Below, piece by piece: positions 8,819 through 16,696 of a stretch of DNA of 64,000 nt. The position numbers and the translations under genes were made by a program. A model generated the notes under the pieces. It saw nothing but the letters and a program-made list of their open reading frames with translations. It searched no databases and had not been told where the DNA came from. Location: positions 38,073-102,072 of the forward strand of contig LRMT01000059.1 of NCBI GenBank assembly GCA_001725945.1, read 5' to 3'. Numbering within the stretch: the first letter of the stretch is position 1; every line of letters starts with the position of its first letter. This DNA is from Cupriavidus sp. UYMMa02A (GTDB lineage Bacteria; Pseudomonadota; Gammaproteobacteria; Burkholderiales; Burkholderiaceae).

Positions 8819-10128
8819 GCGCCGCGGGCAGTTTTACGGGCGATCCGCGCGCGCTGCTGCTGGAAACGTTCCATACGGCGGTTGCGGCGGCGGATCCGCT
8901 CAAGATCGTGGCCGCGCATCTGCCGCCGCCTCAGGCAGGCGGGCGCACGCTGGTCGTCGGCGCGGGCAAGGCCGCGGCGTCGATGGCGCTGGCGGTGGAG
9001 CAGGCCTACGCCGGCCAGACGCAGATCGAGGGACTGGTGGTCACGCGCTATGCGCATGGCCTGCCGACGGAGCACGTGCGCGTGATCGAGGCCGGGCATC
9101 CGGTGCCGGACGAAGCCGGCGAACAGGCTGCGGCCGAGATCCTGGCCCGCGTGTCCGCGCTGACGCCGCAGGACCGCCTGCTGGTGCTGGTGTCGGGCGG
9201 CGGTTCAAGCCTGCTGTCGCTGCCGGCCGAGGGCATTCCGATGGCCGATCTCAAGGCCACGACGAAGGAACTGCTGCGCTGCGGCGCGCCGATCACCGAG
9301 ATGAATATCGTGCGCAAGCACATCTCGCGTATCCAGGGCGGCCGGCTCGCACAAGCCAGCCAGGCGCCGGTGACGACGCTGATCGTCTCGGACGTGGCCG
9401 GCGATGATCCCAGCGCGATCGCGTCCGGGCCGACCGTGGCCGACCCAAGCACGTTCGCCGACGCGCTAGATATCCTGCGGCGCTATGGCGCGACTGTGCC
9501 AGCCAGCGTCCAGTCGCATCTCGAGCGCGGGGCGCGCGGCGAGGTGCCCGAGACACCCAAGCCCGGCGATCCGCTGTTCGCGCGCGTCGACAACCGCATG
9601 ATCGCCACCGCGCACGGCAGCCTGCAGGCTGCCGCCGCGCTGTTCCGCGAGCGCGGCATCACCCCGGTGATCCTCGGCGATACAGTGACGGGCGAGGCAC
9701 AGGAGGTCGCGCGGGTCTACGCCGCGCTGGTGCGGGAAATTCGCGCGTACAATGCGCCGTTCGCCGCGCCCGTGGCGCTGGTGTCGGGCGGCGAATGCAC
9801 GGTCACATTGCCGGCGGACGGTGGTGGTGCGAAGGCAAGGGGCGGGCGTTGCTCCGAATTCCTGCTGTCGCTGGCCATCGAGCTGGCGGGCATGGACGGC
9901 GTGCATGCGATCGCGGCCGACACCGACGGCATCGACGGTTCGGAGGACAATGCAGGTGCGCTCGCGGACCCGACCACCCTCGCGCGCGCCGAGGCGGCCG
10001 GCATGCCGGCGCGCCGCCAGCTCGACGCGCACGACGCCTGGGGCCTGTTCGATGCCATCGGCGACCTGGTGGTCACCGGGCCGACACGCACCAATGTGAA
10101 CGATTACCGCGCCATCCTGATTCTCTAA
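8815..10128 (+). CDS. MOFRL-type glycerate 2-kinase (TtuD/GckA; often named hydroxypyruvate reductase)
   Basis: An intact 437-residue protein starting at GTG 8815, which overlaps the previous stop by four bases. The N-terminal DUF4147 domain shows VVGAGKAAASMALAVE and LVSGGGSSLLSLP; the C-terminal MOFRL domain shows ALVSGGECTVTL, GGRCSEFLLSLAIEL and ADTDGIDGSEDNAGA. Family members make 2-phosphoglycerate from glycerate and ATP; the older name hydroxypyruvate reductase comes from the tartrate-use gene ttuD. Coupling to the dehydrogenase supports feeding of tartrate- or glyoxylate-derived glycerate into glycolysis. Confidence 0.88.
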   Translation: MSAAGSFTGDPRALLLETFHTAVAAADPLKIVAAHLPPPQAGGRTLVVGAGKAAASMALAVEQAYAGQTQIEGLVVTRYAHGLPTEHVRVIEAGHPVPDEAGEQAAAEILARVSALTPQDRLLVLVSGGGSSLLSLPAEGIPMADLKATTKELLRCGAPITEMNIVRKHISRIQGGRLAQASQAPVTTLIVSDVAGDDPSAIASGPTVADPSTFADALDILRRYGATVPASVQSHLERGARGEVPETPKPGDPLFARVDNRMIATAHGSLQAAAALFRERGITPVILGDTVTGEAQEVARVYAALVREIRAYNAPFAAPVALVSGGECTVTLPADGGGAKARGGRCSEFLLSLAIELAGMDGVHAIAADTDGIDGSEDNAGALADPTTLARAEAAGMPARRQLDAHDAWGLFDAIGDLVVTGPTRTNVNDYRAILIL

Positions 10129-10173
10129 CTTCCAGTATGCCTGCCGCGCTAGCGGCGGCAGGCCCAGCAAGCC

Positions 10174-11207
10174 ATGACCCAGAAGCTCACCATCACCCGC
10201 CCGGACGACTGGCACCTGCACCTGCGCGACGGCGCGGCGCTCGCGGCTGTGCTGCCCGACACCGCGCGCCAGTTCGGCCGCGCCATCATCATGCCGAACC
10301 TGAAGCCGCCCGTGACCACGGTGGAACAGGCGCAGGCCTATCGCGCCCGCATCCTGGCCGCGTTGCCGGCCGGCATGAGCTTTGAGCCGCTGATGACGCT
10401 GTACCTGACCGACAACACCCCGGCCGAGGAAATCATCGCGGCCAAGGCGAGCGGTTTCGTGCATGGCGTCAAGCTGTATCCGGCCGGCGCCACCACCAAC
10501 AGCGATGCCGGCGTGACCGACATCCGCCGCTGCGCGGCCGCGCTCGAGGCGATGCAGCGCGTGGGCCTGCCGCTGCAGGTGCACGGCGAAGTGACCGATG
10601 GGGACATCGACATCTTCGACCGCGAAGCCGTCTTCATCGACCGCGTCATGACGCCGTTGCGCCGCGATTTCCCGGAGCTGAAGGTGGTGTTCGAACACAT
10701 CACCACGAAGGATGCCGCCCAATATGTGCGTGACGCCAGCGGCCCGGTCGGCGCGACCATCACGGCGCACCACCTGCTGTACAACCGCAACGCGATCTTC
10801 ACCGGCGGCATCCGCCCGCACTATTACTGCCTGCCGGTGCTCAAGCGCGAGACCCATCGCGAGGCACTGGTCGCCGCCGCAACGTCGGGCAGCGACCGTT
10901 TCTTCCTCGGCACCGACAGCGCGCCGCACGCGCGCGGGCTGAAGGAACATGCCTGCGGCTGCGCCGGCTGCTACACGGCGCTGCATGCGATGGAACTCTA
11001 TGCCGAGGCCTTCGACGCCGCCGGCGCGCTCGACAAGCTGGAGGCCTTCGCCAGCTTCAACGGTCCGGCCTTCTACGGCCTGCCGCGTAATGCCGGCACG
11101 CTGACGCTGGAGCGCGAAGACTGGGAACTGCGGCCGAGCTGCCCTACGGCGACACCACGCTGGTGCCGCTGCGCGCGGGCGAGACGCTGCGCTGGAAGGC
11201 GCGCTGA
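10174..11207 (+). CDS. pyrC: Dihydroorotase, E. coli PyrC type (one frameshift near 3' end)
   Basis: PyrC closes carbamoyl aspartate to dihydroorotate in pyrimidine synthesis. Metal-site motifs are clear: [10 protein letters not shown] near the N-terminus, the lysine in [16 protein letters not shown] (carboxylated in the family), VHGEV, FEHITT and [10 protein letters not shown] appears lost near 11131; restoring it gives the tail [18 protein letters not shown] and a stop at 11205-11207, for 344 residues, normal length. Without correction the frame would run on to 11229 with a non-homologous tail. It lies between the glycerate kinase and a DUF3025 gene; no operon is evident. Confidence 0.95.
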
Positions 11208-11225
11208 CACGCAGGTCGCAGGTCA

Positions 11226-12089
11226 TTGACTGCAATCCAAACGGCGGCGAACCAGGGGTTCGCCGCTTCGCTTTCAGCGATTGACTGGACGCGGCCGTGG
11301 TTCGGGCCCTTTGCGACGGTCGGAGCCCGATTGGCCGCAGCCGTGGCGGGCGGCGCCTCCCTGCATGCTTGCCTGAACGAGCAAGCCGCCGCGGCTGGGC
11401 TGCACAATGCCCGTGGCCTGCCGTTGCGCTTCACCGCGCAGGACGAGCTGCCGGCCGGAACCGCCTACGAGGCGCATATCCATGCCACCGGGGCGGTGCC
11501 CACCCGCGACAACCTCCATGATTTCTTCAATGCGCTGATCTGGCTGCATTTCCCGCAAGCAAAGGTGCGGCTCAACGCGCTCCAGGCCGAGGTGATTCAA
11601 TGCGCCGGGGTGCAGGCCGGACGGGGAGGCGTGCGCGACGCGGCCACGCTGTTCGACGAGAACGCCGTCTTGTTCCTGAGTACTGACGCCAGTCTGGAGG
11701 CGGCGCTGCGCGGATTTGGATGGCAGGAGCTGTTTGTCCGGCGTCGGCCGAACTGGGGCGACCGGTGCGTGGCGGTGCCGTTCGGCCACGCGCTGCTGGA
11801 AAAGCTGGTGAGTCCGTACAAGTCCGTCACGGCCCACGCATGGCCGCTGGCACTGCCGCCCGCATCGGCCGGATCGACCATGGTGGATAGCGCAGTCGCC
11901 GCGTCTTTGCTGGCTGCGGCCGACGCTGGCCGCTTGCGCGGCGGGCGCAGCTTCACGCCGTTGCCCGTCATGGGCATTCCCGGCTGGTGCGACGCCAATG
12001 CCGATGCAGCGTTCTATGCCGACGTGACGGTATTCCGGCCCGGCGCGCCGGGAAGTCGCAGGCTGACCGGCAGCCCGCATTGGTGTTAG
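11226..12089 (+). CDS. DUF3025 protein
   Basis: An intact frame of 287 residues starting at a TTG (11226) 18 bases after the pyrC stop. Features recalled as typical of DUF3025 include [10 protein letters not shown] near the N-terminus, [17 protein letters not shown], the acidic-aromatic block [18 protein letters not shown] at about residues 99-116, and [10 protein letters not shown]. No signal peptide or membrane span is apparent, so it is probably cytoplasmic. The function is unknown. Its end lies 13 bases before RNase P RNA, whose promoter must therefore lie inside this gene. Confidence 0.8.
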   Translation: MTAIQTAANQGFAASLSAIDWTRPWFGPFATVGARLAAAVAGGASLHACLNEQAAAAGLHNARGLPLRFTAQDELPAGTAYEAHIHATGAVPTRDNLHDFFNALIWLHFPQAKVRLNALQAEVIQCAGVQAGRGGVRDAATLFDENAVLFLSTDASLEAALRGFGWQELFVRRRPNWGDRCVAVPFGHALLEKLVSPYKSVTAHAWPLALPPASAGSTMVDSAVAASLLAAADAGRLRGGRSFTPLPVMGIPGWCDANADAAFYADVTVFRPGAPGSRRLTGSPHWC

Positions 12090-12102
12090 ACTTCGGGCCG
12101 CA

Positions 12103-12438
12103 AAGCAGGCCAGACAATCGCTGCTTGCATCGCAAGGTGCAAGGGGAGGAAAGTCCGGACTCCACAGGGCAGGGTGTTGGCTAACAGCCATCCACGGTAA
12201 CGTGCGGAATAGGGCCACAGAGACGAGTCTTGCCGCCAGGTTCGCCTGGCGGGAAGGGTGAAACGCGGTAACCTCCACCTGGAGCAATCCCAAATAGGCA
12301 GGCATTGAGGCGGCCCGCTGAGCCTGCGGGTAGGGAGCTGGAGCCGGCTGGCAACAGCCGGCCTAGAGGAATGGTTGTCACGCGCCGCCCGCCGCAAGGT
12401 GCGGTGGCGTGCACAGAATCCGGCTTATCGGCCTGCTT
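12103..12438 (+). ncRNA. rnpB: RNase P RNA, bacterial class A
   Basis: The terminal P1 helix is formed by AAGCAGGCC at 12103-12111 and GGCCTGCTT at 12430-12438. The universally conserved blocks GAGGAAAGTCCGGAC (about 12146-12160) and ACAGAATCCGGCTTA (about 12413-12427) form the P4 core and the CR regions. At about 336 bases it matches type A RNase P RNAs of betaproteobacteria. It is the catalytic subunit that removes tRNA 5' leaders together with RnpA. Confidence 0.95.
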
Positions 12439-12494
12439 TGCACTTGTCTTCCGATATGCCCGGCCAGTACATCTGCCCGGGCATTCATCTCTCG

Positions 12495-12917
12495 TCAGCC
12501 TTCGACGATTTCCATCGTGTGCGTGATTTCCGCGGTCTTGGCGATCATGATCGACGCCGAGCAGTACTTCTCGTGCGACAGCTTGATGGCGCGCTCGACG
12601 GTGGCCGGGTTCAGGTTCTTGCCAGTCACCACGAAATGGAAGTTGATGCGGGTGAAGACCTTCGGATCTTCGCCGGCGCGCTCGGCCTCCAGCTTCACGC
12701 TGCAGCCGGTCACTTCCTGGCGGCCGCGCTTGAGGATCAGGACCACGTCGTAGGCGGTGCAGCCGCCGGTACCCAGCAACACCATTTCCATCGGACGCGG
12801 CGCCAGGTTATGGCCGCCGCCTTCCGGGGCGCCGTCCATGGCGACGATATGACCGCTGCCGGTCTGGGCCACGAAGCTCATGCCCTCGGCACCCATCCAT
12901 GTCACTTTGCATTCCAT
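12495..12917 (-). CDS. OsmC/YhfA-family protein
   Basis: An intact 140-residue OsmC-fold protein. It carries the two conserved cysteines of the peroxidase family: C53 in LLGTGGCTAYDV and C119 in SHEKYCSASIMI. OsmC/Ohr relatives reduce organic hydroperoxides; the YhfA-like branch, which this resembles (PRPMEMVLLGTGGCT), has no settled role. The ATG at 12917 is followed at once by ECKVTWMGAEG, the family's usual beginning. It stands alone, convergent with rnpB. Confidence 0.85.
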   Translation of the reverse strand: MECKVTWMGAEGMSFVAQTGSGHIVAMDGAPEGGGHNLAPRPMEMVLLGTGGCTAYDVVLILKRGRQEVTGCSVKLEAERAGEDPKVFTRINFHFVVTGKNLNPATVERAIKLSHEKYCSASIMIAKTAEITHTMEIVEG

Positions 12918-13181
12918 TTTGTTCGTTCCTGTCGTCTGAGTTGTGTGTCTTTGAGCGCAAGCGCGTGATCTCGAATCTTGCTTTTTTCAAGATACGACAT
13001 CGTAAAGTTTGGTGGCCGGGCGCGATAACCCTATGGAAACCGAGGGTTTCTTCTAATGTGTCAGTCTGTTGACATCATCTTTTAGGGATCAACCTACTGA
13101 TTTTAAAGGAGAAGTTAAATTTTTTGGGTCGGCGGTTCGATTCCCATGATGTGAAATTACATTTCGCAGTGCAAATTAAGC
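12918..13181. other. AT-rich intergenic stretch upstream of the small RNA
   Basis: No convincing gene is seen here. Base composition falls well below the surroundings, especially 13070-13190. A small hairpin (GAAACC-GAG-GGTTTC at 13036-13050) and an interrupted palindrome (GAAAT-TAC-ATTTC, about 13152-13164) are visible. It probably holds promoter and regulatory sites for osmC on one side and for the small RNA on the other. Confidence 0.5.
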
Positions 13182-13209
13182 TTGCATCAGGGATTACCCC
13201 ATGTATAAT
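13182..13209 (+). promoter_or_regulatory. Sigma70-type promoter of the small RNA
   Basis: TTGCAT at 13182-13187 and a perfect TATAAT at 13204-13209 are separated by 16 bases. The predicted start is about 13216. No coding frame with a ribosome binding site follows, and an intrinsic terminator lies about 150 bases on, so the transcript is a stand-alone RNA. Confidence 0.75.
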
Positions 13210-13215
13210 TCCAAT

Positions 13216-13372
13216 CATTGAACGACGGCGCAGACAGCGCGCCAGAGTGCGAAAGCGAAGCCCCGGCAAAGCCCTCCGCACCGCCCGCAGAACACCGTCG
13301 ATCTCCAAGTGTCTCCTCCACCCTCCTCCTTTGGTGGATTCAAACCCAAGCCAGACCGGCTTGGGTTTTTTT
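13216..13372 (+). ncRNA. Putative small RNA with an anti-Shine-Dalgarno loop
   Basis: A transcript of about 157 bases is predicted from the promoter at 13182-13209 to the terminator ending at 13372. Its key element is a hairpin with stem TCCACC (13317-13322) and GGTGGA (13333-13338) and ten-base loop CTCCTCCTTT (13323-13332). The eight bases CCTCCTTT match the 3' end of 16S rRNA, so the loop can mimic the anti-Shine-Dalgarno and bind ribosome binding sites. Rfam, as I recall, holds a family of betaproteobacterial toxic small RNAs carrying such a motif; this locus may be a member, but I could not test that. No protein of note is encoded. Confidence 0.7.
13342..13372 (+). terminator. Intrinsic terminator of the small RNA
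   Basis: AAACCCAAGCC at 13342-13352 pairs perfectly with GGCTTGGGTTT at 13358-13368 around AGACC, and the T-run extends to 13372. This is one of the strongest terminators in the window and sits about 280 bases before rplM, so it insulates that gene. Confidence 0.9.
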
Positions 13373-13461
13373 CATCTGTGCCAGGCGAGTGCCGCAGGAG
13401 CCATAAGTCGAGCCGCAAGCGCTCGGGTCGTGGCGATCTTGGCAAAATCCCTTGACTTTGC

Positions 13462-13491
13462 TTGTGTCCGGATCGCGACCGCCAGTATAAT
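13462..13491 (+). promoter_or_regulatory. Promoter of rplM-rpsI
   Basis: A perfect TATAAT lies at 13486-13491. The best-spaced -35 is TTGTGT at 13462-13467 (18 bases). A better hexamer TTGACT at 13452-13457 is 28 bases away, too far. The predicted start is about 13498, leaving a leader of about 150 bases before rplM. Confidence 0.6.
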
Positions 13492-13497
13492 CTACGG

Positions 13498-13651
13498 TTT
13501 TTCCGCCATGCCCGCGGGAAAAGAATCAGGGAGAGCCTGCAAAAACAAGCAGGAAGGCCAGGTCCTCAGGATCGGCCGAAGAGACTTGCAGGGGCGAGTA
13601 CAAGCCTTCGCGAGTCGGAATCGGGCAGTTCTCTAATAGTCAGGAAAAATC
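13498..13651 (+). promoter_or_regulatory. Structured 5' leader of rplM-rpsI
   Basis: The stretch between the predicted start and the rplM ATG can form TTTTCC/GGAAAA (13499-13504 with 13517-13522) and CCTGC/GCAGG (13536-13540 with 13549-13553). Ribosomal protein operons often carry leaders bound by one of their own products. Autogenous control by L13 is plausible but not shown. Confidence 0.4.
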
Positions 13652-14080
13652 ATGAAGACCTTTTCCGCCAAGCCTCTTGAGGTAAAGCGCGACTGGTACG
13701 TGATTGACGCGACGGACAAAGTCCTCGGCCGTGTCGCCAGCGAAGTGGCACGCCGTTTGCGCGGCAAGCACAAGCCGGAATTCACTCCGCACGTCGACAC
13801 GGGTGATTACATCATCATCGTCAATGCAGCCAAGCTGCGTGTCACGGGTACCAAGGAAACGGACAAGAAGTACTATCGCCATTCGGGTTACCCGGGCGGT
13901 ATCTACGAAACGACGTTTGGCAAGATGCAGCAGCGCTTCCCGGGCCGTGCCCTGGAGAAGGCTGTCAAGGGCATGCTGCCGAAGGGTCCGCTGGGCTACG
14001 CGATGATCAAGAAGCTGAAGGTTTACGCCGAAGCCGAGCATCCGCACGAAGCGCAGCAGCCCAAGGCGCTGGAAATCTAA
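13652..14080 (+). CDS. rplM: Ribosomal protein L13
   Basis: An intact 142-residue large-subunit protein, the usual length for uL13. The start [20 protein letters not shown] and the internal [30 protein letters not shown] and [19 protein letters not shown] are diagnostic. It is followed after 12 bases by rpsI, the universal rplM-rpsI pair, with AAGGAGGCC as the rpsI ribosome binding site. Confidence 0.98.
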   Translation: MKTFSAKPLEVKRDWYVIDATDKVLGRVASEVARRLRGKHKPEFTPHVDTGDYIIIVNAAKLRVTGTKETDKKYYRHSGYPGGIYETTFGKMQQRFPGRALEKAVKGMLPKGPLGYAMIKKLKVYAEAEHPHEAQQPKALEI

Positions 14081-14092
14081 GGAGGCCAATCC

Positions 14093-14484
14093 ATGATCGG
14101 TAACTGGAATTACGGTACTGGCCGCCGCAAGAGCGCCGTGGCACGTGTCTTCATCAAGTCGGGCAAGGGCGACATCGTCGTCAATGGCAAGCCCATCAAG
14201 GAATACTTCGCTCGCGAAACTTCCCTGATGATCGTGCGCCAGCCGCTGGAACTGACCGAGCACGCCGAAACGTTCGACATCAAGGTCAACGTTACCGGCG
14301 GCGGTGAAACCGGCCAGGCCGGTGCCGTGCGTCACGGTATCACCCGCGCCTGATCGACTACGATGCAACGCTGAAGTCGGCCCTGTCGAAGGCTGGCTAC
14401 GTCACGCGTGATGCGCGTGAAGTCGAGCGTAAGAAGGTCGGTCTGCACAAGGCACGTCGCCGCAAGCAGTTCTCGAAGCGCTGA
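14093..14484 (+). CDS. rpsI: Ribosomal protein S9 (one frameshift)
   Basis: S9 lies at the 30S P site, where its basic C-terminal tail touches tRNA. The restored product is 130 residues, exactly the usual length. It starts [20 protein letters not shown] and ends [12 protein letters not shown] is missing from a CCC near 14350: RHGITRA is followed in the next frame by [12 protein letters not shown]. As the gene is essential, a true null is hard to accept and a base-calling error is the likely cause. A strong terminator follows at 14526-14558. Confidence 0.97.
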
Positions 14485-14525
14485 TGTGTTTTCGCCGGTC
14501 CGGCTCAGCCGGATCGCGCGAAGCC

Positions 14526-14558
14526 AAAAAACCGCACGCTGGTCGTGCGGTTTTTTTT
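14526..14558 (+). terminator. Terminator of rplM-rpsI
   Basis: AAAAAACCGCACG at 14526-14538 pairs perfectly with CGTGCGGTTTTTT from 14544 around CTGGT, and the T-run reaches 14558. It is a very strong intrinsic terminator 42 bases after the rpsI stop. Confidence 0.93.
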
Positions 14559-14831
14559 GTGTGCGGTTTCGTCTCTCGTCGGACGGGCGGCCAGTACCGC
14601 GAGGTCCCGCCACATGCTAAAAAAGGCACAATTTCATCTCCCTACCTTTGCAGGGGTAATGGCTGAGCGCAGATAAAATCACGGCCGGGCTGCCGGAGCA
14701 TCACTACTGCGGGCGGGCGGGGTTGGAAAAACCTGTCGCGTGATGCCTTGCCGAGCCGCTCGCTGCTTCAGACCCGGCCGCGTTCCGGCGTGCGGCCTAC
14801 GGACACAAAGAATCCAGTCAAGGAGTGAGGG
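14559..14831 (+). promoter_or_regulatory. Spacer with possible bactofilin promoter
   Basis: No gene is seen between the rpsI terminator and the bactofilin start. A possible promoter is TTGCAG at 14648-14653 with GATAAA at 14672-14677 (18-base spacing). AAGGAGTGAGGG just before the bactofilin ATG is its ribosome binding site. Confidence 0.4.
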
Positions 14832-15290
14832 ATGTTGTTTTCCAAGAAGAAGGGGCTCTCCATCGATACGCTGATCGGCGAAGGCACGGCCATCGACGGC
14901 GATCTCGTGTTCTCGGGCGCTGCGGCTGGATGGCAAGGTGCGCGGCAAGTATTCGCGCCGCAGGCGAAAGCCGAGCATGCTGGTCATCAGCGAAAAGGGC
15001 ATGGTGGAAGGCGAGATCGCGTCGGGCACCTGATCCTGAACGGGACGGTGAAGGGGCCGGTCCACGCGGGCGAACTGCTCGAACTCCAGCCGCACGCGCG
15101 CGTACTGGGAGAGGTGCGCTACGCTGCGCTCGAGATGCACCAGGGGGCGCTGGTCGAAGGCCGGCTGGTGCCGCTGGGCCAGGAAGAGATCAAGGCGCTG
15201 CCCAATCCGTCACCCGCGCACCATGACGTCGAGGACGCCGTTGATGTGCCGCTGCCAGGCGACGGCGCCGGGGCCGGCAAAGCGGCGTAA
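14832..15290 (+). CDS. Bactofilin (polymer-forming cytoskeletal protein; frameshifted)
   Basis: Bactofilins self-assemble into membrane-associated filaments that organise cell-wall enzymes. MLFSKKKGLSIDTLIGEGT opens the gene, and the repeated beta-helix turns LRLDGKVRGK, LVISEKGMVEGEI and LILNGTVKGPVHA are typical of the domain. The first and last parts share a frame, but the middle (about 14919-15025) reads in another. About two bases seem lost near 14919 (FSGGLRLDG expected) and one G near 15025 (ASGHLILNG). The restored length is about 153 residues. A disordered Pro/Ala-rich tail follows the domain. The upstream M23 peptidase often paired with bactofilins is not adjacent here; one lies at 18773. 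Confidence 0.85.
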   Translation: MLFSKKKGLSIDTLIGEGTAIDGDLVFSGAAAGWQGARQVFAPQAKAEHAGHQRKGHGGRRDRVGHLILNGTVKGPVHAGELLELQPHARVLGEVRYAALEMHQGALVEGRLVPLGQEEIKALPNPSPAHHDVEDAVDVPLPGDGAGAGKAA

Positions 15291-15392
15291 GTGCCACGCG
15301 TAATACTTGCCAGAAGCCCTTGAAAACCAAGGGTTTCGGCACGATTTCCCAGTAGCGCTTAGAATACAGGCGTATCTAAATAGGAGAACCCC

Positions 15393-15761
15393 ATGAACGC
15401 AGTCGCAGAGGCACCCGCTACCGAGGACGTGCCGGCACCGTTCGTCTTTACCGACAGCGCAGCCGACAAGGTCAAGCAGCTGATCGAGGAAGAGGGCAAT
15501 GCCGAGCTGAAGCTGCGCGTGTTCGTGCAGGGCGGCGGCTGCTCAGGCTTCCAGTATGGCTTCACGTTCGACGAGGAAGTCAACGAAGACGACACCACGA
15601 TGGTCAAGAACGGCGTCACCCTGCTGATCGACTCGATGAGCTACCAGTATCTGGTCGGCGCCGAGATCGACTACAAGGAAGACATCAACGGCGCACAGTT
15701 CGTGATCAAGAATCCGAACGCGAGCACCACCTGCGGGTGTGGGTCGTCGTTCTCGGTCTGA
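15393..15761 (+). CDS. erpA: Iron-sulfur cluster insertion protein ErpA
   Basis: An intact 122-residue A-type carrier that hands Fe-S clusters to apo-enzymes, notably in isoprenoid synthesis and respiration. The three cluster-binding cysteines are present: C50 in [12 protein letters not shown] and C114/C116 in TTCGCGSSF. The [16 protein letters not shown] opening of the domain and the acidic middle are typical of ErpA rather than IscA. The upstream spacer (15291-15392) holds a likely ribosome binding site AGGAG before the ATG. A hairpin terminator follows at once. Confidence 0.95.
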   Translation: MNAVAEAPATEDVPAPFVFTDSAADKVKQLIEEEGNAELKLRVFVQGGGCSGFQYGFTFDEEVNEDDTTMVKNGVTLLIDSMSYQYLVGAEIDYKEDINGAQFVIKNPNASTTCGCGSSFSV

Positions 15762-15780
15762 GGCGAGATTTGCCGCCAGG

Positions 15781-15808
15781 AAAGCGCACCTCCGGGTGCG
15801 CTTTTTTT
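15781..15808 (+). terminator. Terminator of erpA
   Basis: AAAGCGCACC at 15781-15790 pairs perfectly with GGTGCGCTTT at 15795-15804, followed by T's to 15808. The T-run overlaps the stop codon (15807-15809) of the convergent phyH-like gene. Confidence 0.9.
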
Positions 15809-16606
15809 ATTCCGGCATCGCCCGCCACACCACCGGAAACCAGTCCTCCCGCATCCGCTCGCCGGTCTGTTGCCCGATCCCGGGGAACGGCGGCGAGGTA
15901 CGGCCGGGCCGCTCCAAAACCGCACATCGTCTCCAAGAAAGCGCGCCGAGAACGCGCGCCGCCGGCCGGTGCCGGTGTTGCCGGCAGCCCCATGAACGGT
16001 GTGGAAGTCAAATACCACCGCATCTCCGGGCTCCAGCTCCGGCTGCAGGATGATGTGGCTGCCGTCTTCGACATCAGGCATTTCCATGAAGGCATCGTCG
16101 CCGCCATAGAAATTCTCATTGCTGGCCCAACGCTTGGGCCGTACCAGCCGCGGCCAGCGGTGCGAGCCCGCGACCACGCGCAAGGTGTTGGCCTGTGTCA
16201 CGGGATCCAGCGGAATCCAGTAGCTCGCAGTTTGCAGCCCATCCACGCAGTAGTAGGGCAGGTCCTGATGCCATGGCGTCGCCTTGGCCGTGCCAGGTTC
16301 CTTGACGAGGATGTGCTCGTGAAACACCTGCACCGCCTGCGACTGCATGATTCGCCCGGCAATGGCGGCGGCCGGCGAATGCCGGATGAAAGCATTGAAC
16401 GGTTTGATACGCTGCCAATTGCAGTAATCCTCGAAGAAGCGCCCCCGCTCGCCGTTGCGCACGTTTTCGATCGCGAACGGCCCGGGCTGCGCCAGGTTCT
16501 GTTCGAAGCCGTCGCGCAGGCGCTCGACCCAGTCGGTGAAGGCGCCGCGCAGCACGAGCACGCCGTCGCGCTGGTAGGTGCTGACCTGTTCTGCGGTGAT
16601 TTCCAT
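15807..16606 (-). CDS. Phytanoyl-CoA dioxygenase (PhyH) family oxygenase (one frameshift)
   Basis: A 266-residue Fe(II)/2-oxoglutarate-dependent oxygenase starting at ATG 16606 (MEITAEQVSTYQRDG). The iron ligands are visible as HQD in TPWHQDLPYY and the distal His in FDFHTVHGAAGNTG; the 2-oxoglutarate-binding Arg follows in RRRAFSARF. A G is lost near 15915; the restored tail reads ERPGRTSPPF and ends DWFPVVWRAMPE at 15807. It is divergent from a LysR gene with an ordered operator between them. The substrate is unknown; family members hydroxylate many small molecules besides phytanoyl-CoA. Confidence 0.87.
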
Positions 16607-16654
16607 GGCAAGGCTCCGATGCGGGGACGAGCCCAGTATCGGCAACCTTGGTCG

Positions 16655-16694
16655 ATAGGAAAAGCATATATTTCCTATGCTGTAGTATAGGAAA
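16655..16694. promoter_or_regulatory. Three alternating 8-bp operator sites
   Basis: ATAGGAAA at 16655-16662, its reverse complement TTTCCTAT at 16671-16678, and ATAGGAAA again at 16687-16694 recur exactly every 16 bases. Each neighbouring pair makes a perfect dyad. The last site ends two bases before the LysR ATG at 16697 and so covers its ribosome binding region. This suggests binding by the LysR protein, with repression of its own gene and control of phyH. Confidence 0.65.
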
Positions 16695-16696
16695 TC

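Noticed and set aside
13120..13150. GGTTCGATTCC resembles a tRNA T-loop
   Set aside because: The flanking five-base stem does not pair (GGCGG against CCCAT), and no acceptor, D-arm or anticodon arm is visible around it.
13218..13406. A 62-codon frame from a TTG within the small RNA
   Set aside because: No ribosome binding site, start only two bases from the predicted transcript start, and it runs through the terminator.
14093..14484. rpsI and other core genes as pseudogenes or programmed frameshifts
   Set aside because: Breaks lie at differing, non-slippery contexts and in dozens of unrelated genes; no conserved recoding signal is seen, and error is simpler.
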